From positions 5,828,001 through 5,892,000 of the forward strand of contig NC_013235.1 in NCBI RefSeq assembly GCF_000024365.1: 64,000 nt of DNA, in the 5' to 3' direction. Positions 16,399-25,880 of this stretch are shown piece by piece. A program made the translations under genes and the position numbers. The first letter of the stretch is position 1, and each line of letters starts with the position of its first letter. The notes beneath the pieces were generated by a model. It did no database searches, was not told the DNA's origin, and saw nothing but the letters and a program-made list of their open reading frames with translations. This stretch comes from Nakamurella multipartita DSM 44233. Lineage in GTDB: Bacteria; Actinomycetota; Actinomycetes; Mycobacteriales; Nakamurellaceae.

Positions 16399-18438
16399 AT
16401 GACCGACACCGATGACGCCGCCGGCAGCGCCCCGGCCGCCGACGGCCTCGACGCCAGCTTCGACGCCGTGATGGCCTCGCCGACCGGCGGGGTGCACGTG
16501 CTGGATCCGCCGAACACGGCGGCCGCCTCGGACGCCCCGCTGCATCCGGTGCACCACAGCTCGGGCAACTTCCCCAGCATCGGCGACTATGCGTTCCTGT
16601 CCGACTGCGAGTCGAACTGCCTGATCGCACCGTCGGGGGCGGTCGAGTGGATGTGTGTGCCCCGTCCCGACTCCCCCAGCGTGTTCACCGCCCTGCTGGA
16701 TCGGGCTGGCGGCTCGTTCCGGGTGGCGCCGTTCGGCGTCGCGGTCCCGGCGGCCCGCCGCTATCTGCCCGGCACCCTGGTGCTGGAGACCACCTGGCAG
16801 ACCCCGACCGGCTGGTTGATCGTCCGGGACGCGCTGATCATGGCCGAGTGGCACAACACCGATCAGCGGTCCAAGACGCACCGCCGGTCCCCCACCGACT
16901 ACGACGCCGCGCACGTGCTGCTGCGCACCATCAAGTGCGTCTACGGCACGGTCGATCTGCAGATGAGCTGCGAGCCGGTCTTCGACTATGCCCGCAAGGG
17001 GGCCAAGTGGACCTACCCGAAGCCGGACTACTCCGAGGTCGTGGCCACCGCGAAGGGCCAGCCGACGTTGCGGCTGGCCAGTTCGCTGCGGATCGGGTTG
17101 GAGGGCCGCACCGCGCAGGCCCGGACCAAGATGAAGCGCGACGAGGTGCACTACGTCGCCCTGGCCTTCTCCGACCTGCCGCCGCCGGTGGACACCGCCC
17201 AGGCCGAGGACTGGATGTGGCGCACCGGGGAGTACTGGCGGCAGTGGTTGTCCCAGGGCACCTTCCCGGACCACCCGTGGCGGGCCTACCTGCAGTCGTC
17301 GGCGCTGGCCCTCAAGGGGCTCTCGTACGCGCCGACCGGGGCGCTGCTCGCGGCGGCGACCACCTCGCTGCCGGAAACGCCGGGCGGGGAACGGAACTGG
17401 GACTACCGGTTCACCTGGATCCGGGACTCGACGTTCGCCCTGTGGGGTCTGTACACGCTCGGGTTCGACCGGGAGGCCAACGACTTCTTCTACTTCATCC
17501 ATGACGTGTGCCGGGACAACCCGAACGACCTGCAGATCATGTACGGCGTCGGCGGCGAGCGTCATCTGGAGGAGGGGACGCTGGATCACCTCACCGGGTA
17601 CGACGACGCCCGCCCGGTGCGGATCGGCAACGGCGCCTACAACCAGCAGCAGCACGACGTGTGGGGCGCGCTGCTCGACTCGATCTACCTGCACACCCGA
17701 TCCCGCGAGCAGATGCCCGAAGAGCTCTGGCCGATCGTCATCGCCCAGGTCGAGCAGGCGGCGGCGCACTGGCGCGCTCCGGACCGCGGCATCTGGGAGG
17801 TGCGCGGCGAGCCGCAGCACTTCACCGCGTCCAAGATCATGTGCTGGGTGGCGCTGGACCGCGGCGTACGGCTGGCCCGGTTGCACGACTCGCACGAGAT
17901 CGCCGACAAGTGGGAGAAGATCGCCGACGAGATCCACGCCGACGTGCTGGCCAACGGCGTCGATGAGCGTGGGGTCCTGGTCCAGCGGTACGGCGCGGAC
18001 GCCCTGGACGCCTCGCTGCTGCTGGCCCCGCTGGTGCGGTTCCTGCCGCCGGACGACCCGCGGATCAAGGCCACCGTGCTGGCCATTGCCGACGAGTTGA
18101 CCCACGACGGGCTGGTGCTGCGCTACCGGGTGGAGGAAACCGACGACGGCCTGTCCGGTGAGGAGGGCACCTTCACCATCTGCTCATTCTGGCTGGTCTC
18201 CGCATTGGTGGAAATCGGCGAGGAAGAACGGGCGCACGCCCTGTGCGAGCGATTGCTCGCCCATGCCTCGATCCTGGGGTTGTATGCGGAAGAACTCGAT
18301 TCGGTGAGCGGCCGTCATCTGGGTAATTTTCCGCAGGCATTCACCCATCTGGCCCTGATCAATGCCGTCACGCACGTGATTAGGGCCGAGGAGCGGCGCC
18401 GTTCGCACGGATTTGCGCCGGCTAACCGGCAGGCTTGA
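16399..18438 (+). CDS. GH15 family glycosidase (trehalase/glucoamylase-like)
   Basis: A 679-residue intracellular glycosidase (no signal peptide). The N-terminal beta-rich domain begins IGDYAFLSDCESNCLIAPSG, and the (alpha/alpha)6 catalytic domain contains GERNWDYRFTWIRDSTF, the ASKIMCWVALDRG segment, EEGTFTICSFWLV and GNFPQAFTH. These match the actinobacterial GH15 group that includes the mycobacterial trehalase. Trehalose or an alpha-glucan is therefore the likely substrate. The ATG at 16399 has GGAG nine bases upstream; a GTG at 16381 is in frame but less likely. Confidence 0.9.
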   Translation: MTDTDDAAGSAPAADGLDASFDAVMASPTGGVHVLDPPNTAAASDAPLHPVHHSSGNFPSIGDYAFLSDCESNCLIAPSGAVEWMCVPRPDSPSVFTALLDRAGGSFRVAPFGVAVPAARRYLPGTLVLETTWQTPTGWLIVRDALIMAEWHNTDQRSKTHRRSPTDYDAAHVLLRTIKCVYGTVDLQMSCEPVFDYARKGAKWTYPKPDYSEVVATAKGQPTLRLASSLRIGLEGRTAQARTKMKRDEVHYVALAFSDLPPPVDTAQAEDWMWRTGEYWRQWLSQGTFPDHPWRAYLQSSALALKGLSYAPTGALLAAATTSLPETPGGERNWDYRFTWIRDSTFALWGLYTLGFDREANDFFYFIHDVCRDNPNDLQIMYGVGGERHLEEGTLDHLTGYDDARPVRIGNGAYNQQQHDVWGALLDSIYLHTRSREQMPEELWPIVIAQVEQAAAHWRAPDRGIWEVRGEPQHFTASKIMCWVALDRGVRLARLHDSHEIADKWEKIADEIHADVLANGVDERGVLVQRYGADALDASLLLAPLVRFLPPDDPRIKATVLAIADELTHDGLVLRYRVEETDDGLSGEEGTFTICSFWLVSALVEIGEEERAHALCERLLAHASILGLYAEELDSVSGRHLGNFPQAFTHLALINAVTHVIRAEERRRSHGFAPANRQA

Positions 18439-18777
18439 TTTCGGCGACGTCGGTCGCCGGCGGCCGGCCGGCCCGGTTCGGACACCCCTTCGAGCCGCGG
18501 TCGGCCCCGGTCACCGGCGTTCGGCGACCGCGCCGGCTCGGCCATTCGCCCGCCACCGATACCCACTCCGTCCCCGTACGACCGGTGACCTCGGCGCCGG
18601 ATCAGCGGGCGTCATGGTCCCCGATTCGGTGCGCTCCACCCGATCGGTTTAACGGTCGGTAACCGGCCGCCCGGGCACTCGACCCGAAGGTGTCGCCAAT
18701 TGGCGACCCCATAGATTCCTGCTGGGAATGGCATAAGATCCGCATGAAGGTTCGAACGCCGATCACCGGGGGCACAT
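18439..18777. other. Non-coding region before the acyltransferase operon
   Basis: A 339-bp gap with no credible gene. The right half holds a perfect 16-bp palindrome (18692-18707) and a TAAGAT hexamer (18734-18739) that could be a -10 element. No matching -35 element is evident. Confidence 0.6.
18692..18707. promoter_or_regulatory. Perfect 16-bp palindrome, candidate operator
   Basis: GTCGCCAATTGGCGAC is a perfect palindrome, 70 bp upstream of the acyltransferase start and 26 bp before a -10-like TAAGAT. Its size and position suit a dimeric repressor or activator site. No bound protein can be named. Confidence 0.5.
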
Positions 18778-19470
18778 ATGGGAGAGTCGTACCGTGGGTA
18801 CCTCGATCCCACTTCAGGTCGGCAGATCGTATTCGCCCGACCGGCCACAAAACCAGAACTTTGGCTGGATTATCTGCACGGGGCCCGCGCGACCTATCGA
18901 CGGCACGGCGTTGAATCCGCGTTGGATTACGACCGAGTGCGCAACGGCCTTTCAACAGCCCTTTTTGCGGTGGCGCTGGAACCCGACGGAAAGGTCGTCG
19001 GCGGCCTGCGGGTGCAGGGGCCCTACGCGCGGGCCGACCAGGCCACGGCCATCGGCGAGTGGGCCGGCCGGGCCGGCTCGGACGAGTTGCGGCGGCAGAT
19101 CGCGGACCGGCTGTCCGACGGCGCCGTGGAGATCAAGGCGGTCTGGGTCGACCACGACGTCCCGCTGCACCACGAGATCACCGACGCGATCGCCCGGGTG
19201 ATCGTGCACTCCATGACCCTGCTGGGCGTCCGCTACGCCTTCTGCACGGCCGCCAGCCACGCCATCCCCCGCTGGGAATCCACCGGCGCCGTGGTCAGTA
19301 CCGACGTCACGCCGGTGCCCTACCCGGACGAGCGCTACCGCACCAAGCTGCTGTGGTGGGACCAGCTGTGCGTCTACGACACCGTCGCCCCGGGGCAGCT
19401 GCCGGCCCTGCTGCGCGAATCACGTCAGTTGACGGCCGTGGCCACCGGCACGCCCTCGGCAGCCGCTTGA
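18778..19470 (+). CDS. LuxI/GNAT-like acyltransferase-type protein
   Basis: A 230-residue protein whose layout resembles the N-acyl amino acid/homoserine-lactone synthase branch of the GNAT fold: an early segment with YRRHGVESALDYDR, a strand pair around LFAVALEPDGKVVGGLRVQG, then AIGEWAGR, a central strand EIKAVWVD, a helix HHEITDAIARVIVHSMTLLG and the strand VRYAFCTAA. I cannot see a diagnostic catalytic residue set, so the activity is an inference. It overlaps the next gene by one base (TGATG) and opens a three-gene coupled operon. What it acylates, if anything, is unknown. Confidence 0.6.
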   Translation: MGESYRGYLDPTSGRQIVFARPATKPELWLDYLHGARATYRRHGVESALDYDRVRNGLSTALFAVALEPDGKVVGGLRVQGPYARADQATAIGEWAGRAGSDELRRQIADRLSDGAVEIKAVWVDHDVPLHHEITDAIARVIVHSMTLLGVRYAFCTAASHAIPRWESTGAVVSTDVTPVPYPDERYRTKLLWWDQLCVYDTVAPGQLPALLRESRQLTAVATGTPSAAA

Positions 19471-21662
19471 TGACCGCGAGTACGTCCGTCGACCCATCGG
19501 CCGACGCGGTGGCCTGGTCGGCGGTGGTCCTGCGGGAGGACGAGCCGGACGACCGCGCCCGCCTGGCCGAGCTGTCGGCCGATCCCGGCGTGGTCGTGCT
19601 CGACCACTCCGACCGGGTGCAGCACGAGCTGGCCGCGCTGACCCCGGAGCTGAGCCCGGAGGGACTGGCCGAATCCCGACGGTGGGTCTGGTACCCCTGG
19701 CGGCGCACCCTGGCCTCGCTGCCCGGGCCGATCACCTTTCGGCGGCTACGGCTGGACCGAAATCGCAACAAGATCACCGCGGCCGAACAGGACCGCTTCT
19801 CCGGATTGACCATCGGAATTGTCGGGTTGAGCGTCGGGCATTCGATCGCGCACACCATCGCCCTGGAGGGCCTGTGCGGCCGGCTGCGGCTGGCCGATTT
19901 CGACACCATCGAACTGTCGAATCTCAATCGAATTCCGTCGACGGTGTTGGACATTGGTGTCAACAAAGCCGTCGCGGCCAGCCGACGCATTGCCGAGCTC
20001 GACCCCTACCTGCCGATCGAGGTCTTCACCGACGGTCTCCAGGAAGCGAATCTGGGGCAGTTCCTCGACGGCCTCGATCTGCTGGTCGAGGAGTGCGATT
20101 CGTTGGACGTCAAGGTGCGGGTCCGGGAAGAAGCCCGGGCCCGTGGCATTCCGGTCGTCATGGAAACCAGCGACCGCGGGTTGTTCGACGTGGAGCGATT
20201 CGACCGCGAGCCCGATCGCCCGCTGCTGCACGGCCTGCTGGGCGAGATCGGCTCGCAGTCGCTGCGCGGCCTGTCCACCCACGACAAGGCCCCGCACGTC
20301 ATGCGCATCCTGCAGAGCGACGCGCTGTCCGCCCGGATGGCCGCCTCCATGGTCGAGATCGACCGGACGGTGTCCACCTGGCCGCAGCTGGGCGGCGACG
20401 TCCAGCTGGGCGGGGCCACGGTGGCGGCCGCGATCCGGCGGCTGGGCCGGGGCGAGGAGCTGCCGTCCGGACGGGTCCGGGTCGACCTGGACAAGGTGCT
20501 GGACACCCTGGGCGACCACGCGCTGCCGGATACGGCGCCGGCACCGTCCGACGATGACGACGGGATCCTCGGCCGGCCGCCCGAGCAGGCCGCTCAGGCC
20601 GTCGTGCACGCGATCCGGTTGGCCCCCTCGGGCGGGAACGTGCAGCCATGGTCACTGCGGGTCGAGGGCGATCGGGTCGACGTCCTGTTGGCCCGGGAGC
20701 GCACGTCGGCGATGGACGTGCAGTTCCGCGGCAGCTACGTCGGGATCGGCGCCGCCCAGTTCAACGCCGAGGTCGCCGCCGCCCGCCACGGTCGGCCGGC
20801 CTGCGTCCGGCAGTTCCCGCAGGGACCTGGATCCGACCTGGTGCTGTCCATCGATCTGCGGGAGGGCCCGGTCGATCCGGAGCTCGCCCGGCTGTACCCG
20901 GCCATGCTCGCCCGCTGCACCAACCGCGGGTTCGGCCGGCGCCGACCGTTCGACGCCGACGCCGTCGCCTCCTTCCAGCGGCAGGCCGTCGCCATCGGAT
21001 CGCGACTGCACCTGATCAGCGATCCGGCGGGCGTGTCGGCGATCGCGGACATCCTGGCCGAGTCCGACCGCATCCGGTACCTCACGCCGGTGCTGCATCA
21101 GCAGATGATGAGCGAGCTGCGCTGGCCGGAGGAGGTCGGCGACAACCTGGGGATCGACGTGTCCACCCTGGACCTGGACACCACCGACCTGGCCAAGCTG
21201 GGCGTGGCCCGACGATCCGACGTGATGGACTACCTCGCCCGCTGGCAGGGCGGTGCGGCCCTGGGTGACACCACCAGGGACCGGGTGAACGCCAGTTCCG
21301 CGGTGGCCGTCCTGACCGTGGCCGGCGACACCCCGAGCGACTACCTGCGCGGCGGACGCGCGCTCGCGCTGCTGTGGACCCGGGCCAACCAGTGCGGCCT
21401 GGCCGTACACCCGGTCTCGCCCGTGTTCCTGTTCGCGCGCGACGAGCAGGACCGCGCCGGACTGTCCGCCGAGTTCACCGACGAGCTGACCGATCTGCAG
21501 GCCCGCTTCGCCGCGACGGTCGGGCTGCCGGCGGCGGAGGCCCCGGTGCTGGTGGTTCGAGTGAGCCATGACGTCGCGCCGGCCGCGCGAAGCCGACGAC
21601 TGAGCGATGCGGCCGTGCTGCTGGCCTCCACGCCGCCGACCGAAGGGGAGCAGTTGCGATGA
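19470..21662 (+). CDS. ThiF (E1-like)-nitroreductase fusion, MoeY/Rv1355c type
   Basis: A 730-residue two-domain protein. Residues about 80-350 form an E1/ThiF adenylation domain: IGIVGLSVGHSIAHTIA as the nucleotide loop, LADFDTIELSNLNR with the Asp and Asn-Arg residues, and GVNKAVAASRRI. No zinc CxxC pairs are visible. Residues about 370-700 form a nitroreductase-like flavin domain with IRLAPSGGNVQPWSLRV and the late segment RALALLWTRANQCGLAV. The same fusion is known as MoeY (Rv1355c) in Mycobacterium tuberculosis, where it also neighbours a GGDEF-EAL gene. The biochemical role is unproven; the molybdopterin label is historical. ATG 19470 overlaps the upstream stop. Confidence 0.82.
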   Translation: MTASTSVDPSADAVAWSAVVLREDEPDDRARLAELSADPGVVVLDHSDRVQHELAALTPELSPEGLAESRRWVWYPWRRTLASLPGPITFRRLRLDRNRNKITAAEQDRFSGLTIGIVGLSVGHSIAHTIALEGLCGRLRLADFDTIELSNLNRIPSTVLDIGVNKAVAASRRIAELDPYLPIEVFTDGLQEANLGQFLDGLDLLVEECDSLDVKVRVREEARARGIPVVMETSDRGLFDVERFDREPDRPLLHGLLGEIGSQSLRGLSTHDKAPHVMRILQSDALSARMAASMVEIDRTVSTWPQLGGDVQLGGATVAAAIRRLGRGEELPSGRVRVDLDKVLDTLGDHALPDTAPAPSDDDDGILGRPPEQAAQAVVHAIRLAPSGGNVQPWSLRVEGDRVDVLLARERTSAMDVQFRGSYVGIGAAQFNAEVAAARHGRPACVRQFPQGPGSDLVLSIDLREGPVDPELARLYPAMLARCTNRGFGRRRPFDADAVASFQRQAVAIGSRLHLISDPAGVSAIADILAESDRIRYLTPVLHQQMMSELRWPEEVGDNLGIDVSTLDLDTTDLAKLGVARRSDVMDYLARWQGGAALGDTTRDRVNASSAVAVLTVAGDTPSDYLRGGRALALLWTRANQCGLAVHPVSPVFLFARDEQDRAGLSAEFTDELTDLQARFAATVGLPAAEAPVLVVRVSHDVAPAARSRRLSDAAVLLASTPPTEGEQLR

Positions 21663-23539
21663 AGATGACCTTGGACGACCTGGTGACGTCGGTGGCCACG
21701 GAGCTGATGGGGGTGACCATCTCCAACCTGGAGGCCGCCTCCCGCGACCTGCTGCACCGGTTGGTCGACTACTTCGAGGTCGACCTGAGCTTCCTGCGGC
21801 GCAACGACCACGAGCTGGGCGCCACTGTCCTGGTCGCCGAATGGCCGCCCCGGGAGGACATCCCGGATCCCGATCCGCTCGGGGTCATCTATTTCGCGGG
21901 CGCCGATCCGACTTTCGCCGCGCTGGAGAACCTGAAGTCGGTGATGACCCAGCGGCCCAGCAACGACGAGAAGTACCAGGACCGGGTGCGGCAGGGCTCG
22001 GGCATCCAGGAGGTGTCGCTGGCCACCGTGCCGTTGATGACCAACGACACGACCACCGGGACACTCGGTTTCATCAAGTACGGCGACCGGGAGTGGCTGC
22101 ACGACGAGATCAATGCCCTGCAAGCGGTGGCCGCGCTGCTGGCCCAGCTGCAGGCGCGGGTGGCCGCCGAGGAACGGCTGCACTACCTGGCCTATCACGA
22201 CGAGCTGACCACCTTGGCCACCCGCCGCGGGCTGACCGATCACCTGGCCAAGCGCCTCAAGCCGGGTGCCCCCGGACCGGTCGCGGTCATCTTCATCGAC
22301 GTGGACCGGCTCAAGGCCCTCAACAGCTTCCTCGGCCATGCGGCGGGCGATCAGTACCTGCACACCCTGGCCCACCGGCTGCGGGAGGCGATGCCCAACG
22401 ACCAGCTGCTGGCCCGGCTCGGCGGTGACGAGTTCGTCTCGGTCATCCTCGGCCCGGCCGATGAGGAGCGTGCCCGGGAGTGCGCGGAACGTCTGCGGAT
22501 CGCCGCGAACCAGCCGGTGCAGGTCGGTGGCGAGGAGATCACGCGGGGAGTCAGCGTCGGCGTCGCCCTGGGCGTGCCCGGCGCCGCCGATGTCTCGGAG
22601 CTGATGAATCAGGCCGACCAGGCCATGCTGCAGGCCAAAGGCAATGGCGGCAATGCGGTCTGCTTCTTCACCGCAGAGATGCGGCGGCAGAACGAGATCC
22701 GCACCGACATCGAGCTGCACCTGGTCACCGCGGTGCGCAACGACTCCCTGGTCCTGTTCTTCCAGCCCCAGGTCGCGCTCGAATCGGGCACCATCGACGG
22801 GGTCGAGGCCCTGGTCCGCTGGCCGCATCCCAATCTGGGGCTGCTGCCCCCGAGTGCGTTCATCGACGTCATCGAGACCACCAACCTGGCCGGTGAACTC
22901 GGTCGCTGGGTGATCGAATCCGGCTGCCGGCAACTCAAGGCCTGGCACGATCGTTTCCCCAAGGACGAACCGCTGACGATGAGCGTGAACGTCTCCCCCG
23001 CCGAGCTGCTCACCACCGACTTCGTCGCCACCGTCCGCCGGACGTTGGTCGAGACCGGGCTCGACGGGCAGTACCTCACCCTGGAGATCACCGAGAAGGC
23101 ACTGGTCCGGGACACCGAGCAGGCCCTGCTCACCCTGCGCGGGCTCAAGGAGATCGGCGTCAAGGTCGCCATCGACGACTTCGGCACCGGGTACAGCTCG
23201 TTCGCCCAGTTGCGGGCCCTGCCGGTGGACGAGTTGAAGATCGACCGCACCTTCGTCTCCGAATTGGGTCACAACTCCAACGATCTGGCCATCGTGCGGT
23301 CGATCATCGGGTTGGCCGACGCCTTCGACCTGGAGATCGTGGCCGAGGGTGTGGAGACCGAGGTAGCCGCGGCCACGCTGATCGCGCTGGGCTGCCGCCG
23401 GGCCCAGGGCTTCCTGTTCGGAGCTCCGCGGTCGGCCGCCGACCTGACGACGATCCTGGATCAGCGCAGCGCTTCCCGCTCCGCCCGGGCGGGCCGGCCC
23501 AGCCGGCCCGCACTGATCCGGATCCCCACCATTCGCTGA
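21659..23539 (+). CDS. GAF-GGDEF-EAL c-di-GMP turnover protein
   Basis: A 626-residue soluble protein: GAF-like sensor (about residues 1-165), GGDEF domain with intact GGDEF at residue 255, and EAL domain with intact EALVRW starting at residue 383 plus DDFGTGYSS and ELKIDRTFV. Both active sites look complete, so it may both make and break c-di-GMP. The RxxD product-inhibition site upstream of GGDEF is not present (the position reads MPND). Architecture and neighbour match Rv1354c. It overlaps the ThiF-nitroreductase gene as ATGA, so the sensor domain and its partner proteins are made together. Confidence 0.92.
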   Translation: MKMTLDDLVTSVATELMGVTISNLEAASRDLLHRLVDYFEVDLSFLRRNDHELGATVLVAEWPPREDIPDPDPLGVIYFAGADPTFAALENLKSVMTQRPSNDEKYQDRVRQGSGIQEVSLATVPLMTNDTTTGTLGFIKYGDREWLHDEINALQAVAALLAQLQARVAAEERLHYLAYHDELTTLATRRGLTDHLAKRLKPGAPGPVAVIFIDVDRLKALNSFLGHAAGDQYLHTLAHRLREAMPNDQLLARLGGDEFVSVILGPADEERARECAERLRIAANQPVQVGGEEITRGVSVGVALGVPGAADVSELMNQADQAMLQAKGNGGNAVCFFTAEMRRQNEIRTDIELHLVTAVRNDSLVLFFQPQVALESGTIDGVEALVRWPHPNLGLLPPSAFIDVIETTNLAGELGRWVIESGCRQLKAWHDRFPKDEPLTMSVNVSPAELLTTDFVATVRRTLVETGLDGQYLTLEITEKALVRDTEQALLTLRGLKEIGVKVAIDDFGTGYSSFAQLRALPVDELKIDRTFVSELGHNSNDLAIVRSIIGLADAFDLEIVAEGVETEVAAATLIALGCRRAQGFLFGAPRSAADLTTILDQRSASRSARAGRPSRPALIRIPTIR

Positions 23540-23643
23540 CGCCCCGCCCGGCTCGTCCCCGCCACCGGCCCATCCCGATCGGTAGGGTCGGACCACGGGT
23601 GCCCCGGCCCGACGGTGTCCGCGGGCCAGGCGAAGGGGCGAGC

Positions 23644-25731
23644 ATGCGCATCGGACGAGGACTGCACCGGGCCGCGGCGGGGCTCGCGGTCGTCACGATC
23701 ATTGGGTTGACCGCACCACCCGCCAGCGCCGAACCTCCGTTCCGGCTGCCCAACCAGATCACCGACCAGGTCGGGGCCCTCACCGGGTCCGACCGCACCG
23801 ACGTGCAGACGGCCCTGGACCAGCTCTCGGCCGAGGAGAACATCGACCTGTACGTGGTCTACGTCGATACCTTCGACGAGCCGAGCGCGGCCGTCGACTG
23901 GGCCGCCCAGACCTGGCAGACCTCCGACCTGGGCGCCAATCAGATGCTGCTGGCCGTGGCCACCGGTGGTCGGGCCTATGCGGTGCACGTGCCGAACAAC
24001 TTCAAGATCTCCGACGCCCAGCTGCAGCAGGTCGCGACCACGCAGATCCAGCCCGAGCTGCGCAACGACGACTGGGCCGGCGCGGCCATCGCCGCCGCCA
24101 ACGGCTACCGGGACGCACTGGGCGGCGGCTCCTCGACCGTCTGGTGGTGGATCGCCGGCGCCATCGTGGTCGTCGGGGCCGGCGGGTACCTGATCTACCG
24201 GCGCCGAGCCAAGGCCGGCGCCGGCTCCGGGCCAGCCGGTCCGGCGGGTGCCCCGGGGCAGCCCGCGGAGCCGCTCGAGCCGTTGGAGGCCCTGTCGGCG
24301 CGCAGCGTGCAGGTCCTCATCGACACCGACAATGCCGTGCGGGCCAGCGAATTCGAGCTCAGCGCAGCCGAGAGCGACTTCGGCCACGACGCCGTCGCGC
24401 AGTTTCGGGTCGCGTTCGACTCGGCCCGCGAGTCGCTCACTCAGGCCTTCGAAATCCGGCAGAAGGTTGACGACGACCAGCCCGAGGACGACGCCACCAA
24501 ACGCGCCATGATGAACGACATCATCGACCGGTGCGCCCAGGCCTCGGCGACGCTGGACGCGCAGAGCGATCGCTTCGACGAGCTGCGGGGGCTGCGATCC
24601 CGGCTGCCGCAGGTGCTGGCCGAGCTGCCCGGCACGATCGACTCCCTGCAGGCGCGGATGCCGGCTGCCGCATCGACCCTGCAGCGGCTGCAGCAGCAGT
24701 TCTCGCCGACCGCACTGGCCACCGTGGCGGCCAACGTCGAGCAGGCCGGTGAGCGGTTGCAGTTCGCCCGGGTCAGCCTGGACCAGGCGCGCCAACAGGC
24801 GGCCGGATCGACCCCGGCCACCAGCACCCTGCCGCTGCCCGGTCAGCCGCCGGCGACGGCCACGCCCCCGGCGGCCGCGGTGTTGGCCGCCGGTGCGGCT
24901 CAGGAGGCGGCCGACCAGGCCCGGACCCTGCTGGACGCCATCGACCGGATGGCCGCCGATCTGGCCACCGCGACCACGCAGCTGACCGGCGCGATCAGCG
25001 CGGTCGATCAGGAGCTGGCCGCGGTCCGGGCGGCGCTCGATTCCGCGACCGCCGGGGCCAACGAGGCCTCGATCCGGGCTCAGCTCGACCAGATTCAGGC
25101 CATCCTGTCGGTCGCCCGTTCCCCCCAAGGCGCGGCCGACCCGATGACCGCCCTGCACAAGGTCGAAGAGGCCGACCTCGCTCTGGACGGCATCCTGGCC
25201 AGCACCCGCAGCGCCCAGCAACAGGAGCAGCGCAGCCAGGCGGCGCTGGGCCAGGCGCTGCCGACCGCCCGGGCCGAGGTGGCGGCGGCCGAGGACTTCG
25301 TGAACACCCGCCGCGGCGCGGTCGGGAGCCAGGCCCGCACCCGGCTGGCCGAGGCGAAGCGGCACCTCGCCAATGCCGAAGCCGGCACCGGCGGCGCCGC
25401 GGCCGCGGCGTCCGAGGCCCAGCAAGCGGCCGCCCTGGCCCGGGAGGCCGCCGATCTGGCCCAGCGAGACGTGAACGGCTTCGGGGGTGGCGGTTTCGGC
25501 GGTGGGCAGCGCGGCGGCAACAGCGGGCTGGCCGGCGCCGTCCTTGGCGGCATCGTGCTGGACGCCGTGCTCAACTCGGGCCGACGCGGTCGTGGGGGCG
25601 GCGGCTGGGGCGGGGGCTTCGGTGGCGGCGGCTACCGTGGTGGCGGCGGTGGTTTCGGCGGTGGCGGCGGTGGTTTCGGCGGCGGCGGTGGCGCCGGGTC
25701 CGGGCACAGTGGGGGCAGCGGCCGCTTCTGA
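23644..25731 (+). CDS. TPM-domain secreted/membrane protein
   Basis: A 695-residue protein with a signal peptide ending near ASAEPP, a TPM (YgcG-like, PF04536) domain with DLYVVYVDTFD and NQMLLAVATGGRAYAVHVPNN, a membrane helix (WWWIAGAIVVVGAGGYLIY, about residues 168-187), a long Ala/Gln/Glu-rich helical region likely to be coiled coil, and a Gly-rich C-terminal tail of about 55 residues. ATG 23644 follows AAGGGG. TPM proteins are linked to envelope stress and PSII repair in other groups; here the role is unknown. A terminator hairpin follows 88 bp later. Confidence 0.85.
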   Translation: MRIGRGLHRAAAGLAVVTIIGLTAPPASAEPPFRLPNQITDQVGALTGSDRTDVQTALDQLSAEENIDLYVVYVDTFDEPSAAVDWAAQTWQTSDLGANQMLLAVATGGRAYAVHVPNNFKISDAQLQQVATTQIQPELRNDDWAGAAIAAANGYRDALGGGSSTVWWWIAGAIVVVGAGGYLIYRRRAKAGAGSGPAGPAGAPGQPAEPLEPLEALSARSVQVLIDTDNAVRASEFELSAAESDFGHDAVAQFRVAFDSARESLTQAFEIRQKVDDDQPEDDATKRAMMNDIIDRCAQASATLDAQSDRFDELRGLRSRLPQVLAELPGTIDSLQARMPAAASTLQRLQQQFSPTALATVAANVEQAGERLQFARVSLDQARQQAAGSTPATSTLPLPGQPPATATPPAAAVLAAGAAQEAADQARTLLDAIDRMAADLATATTQLTGAISAVDQELAAVRAALDSATAGANEASIRAQLDQIQAILSVARSPQGAADPMTALHKVEEADLALDGILASTRSAQQQEQRSQAALGQALPTARAEVAAAEDFVNTRRGAVGSQARTRLAEAKRHLANAEAGTGGAAAAASEAQQAAALAREAADLAQRDVNGFGGGGFGGGQRGGNSGLAGAVLGGIVLDAVLNSGRRGRGGGGWGGGFGGGGYRGGGGGFGGGGGGFGGGGGAGSGHSGGSGRF

Positions 25732-25818
25732 TTCCGACGCGTCCGGCGCCGCAGCAGCTCTCGCTCCCGCCGCGCTCATCACGCGATCAGCAGTGACTAC
25801 CCTGACCATCACGCGACA

Positions 25819-25848
25819 AAGGGCCGGCTCCCGAAGGAGCCGGCCCTT
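25819..25848. terminator. Bidirectional hairpin terminator
   Basis: A strong GC-rich stem (AGGGCCGGCTCC, loop CGAA, then its complement) flanked by A on the left and T on the right. It lies between the convergent TPM gene and LAxTG protein gene, so it can serve both strands. Confidence 0.85.
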
Positions 25849-25880
25849 GGCGTTCGAGCTGATTGACGCGAGGCCCGCAG

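Noticed and set aside
15484-18105. Very long minus-strand open frame opposite the flavoprotein and GH15 genes
   Set aside because: It is antisense to two well-supported genes, has a His/Arg/Gly-rich low-complexity product and no family motifs; long antisense frames are normal at this GC content.
21341-23596. Long minus-strand frame opposite the GGDEF-EAL gene
   Set aside because: No domain features; the plus strand shows intact GGDEF and EAL motifs.
25500-25731. Glycine repeats near the end of the TPM gene as a possible CRISPR or satellite array
   Set aside because: They are irregular GGT/GGC codons in frame with the coding sequence; no conserved repeat-spacer pattern.
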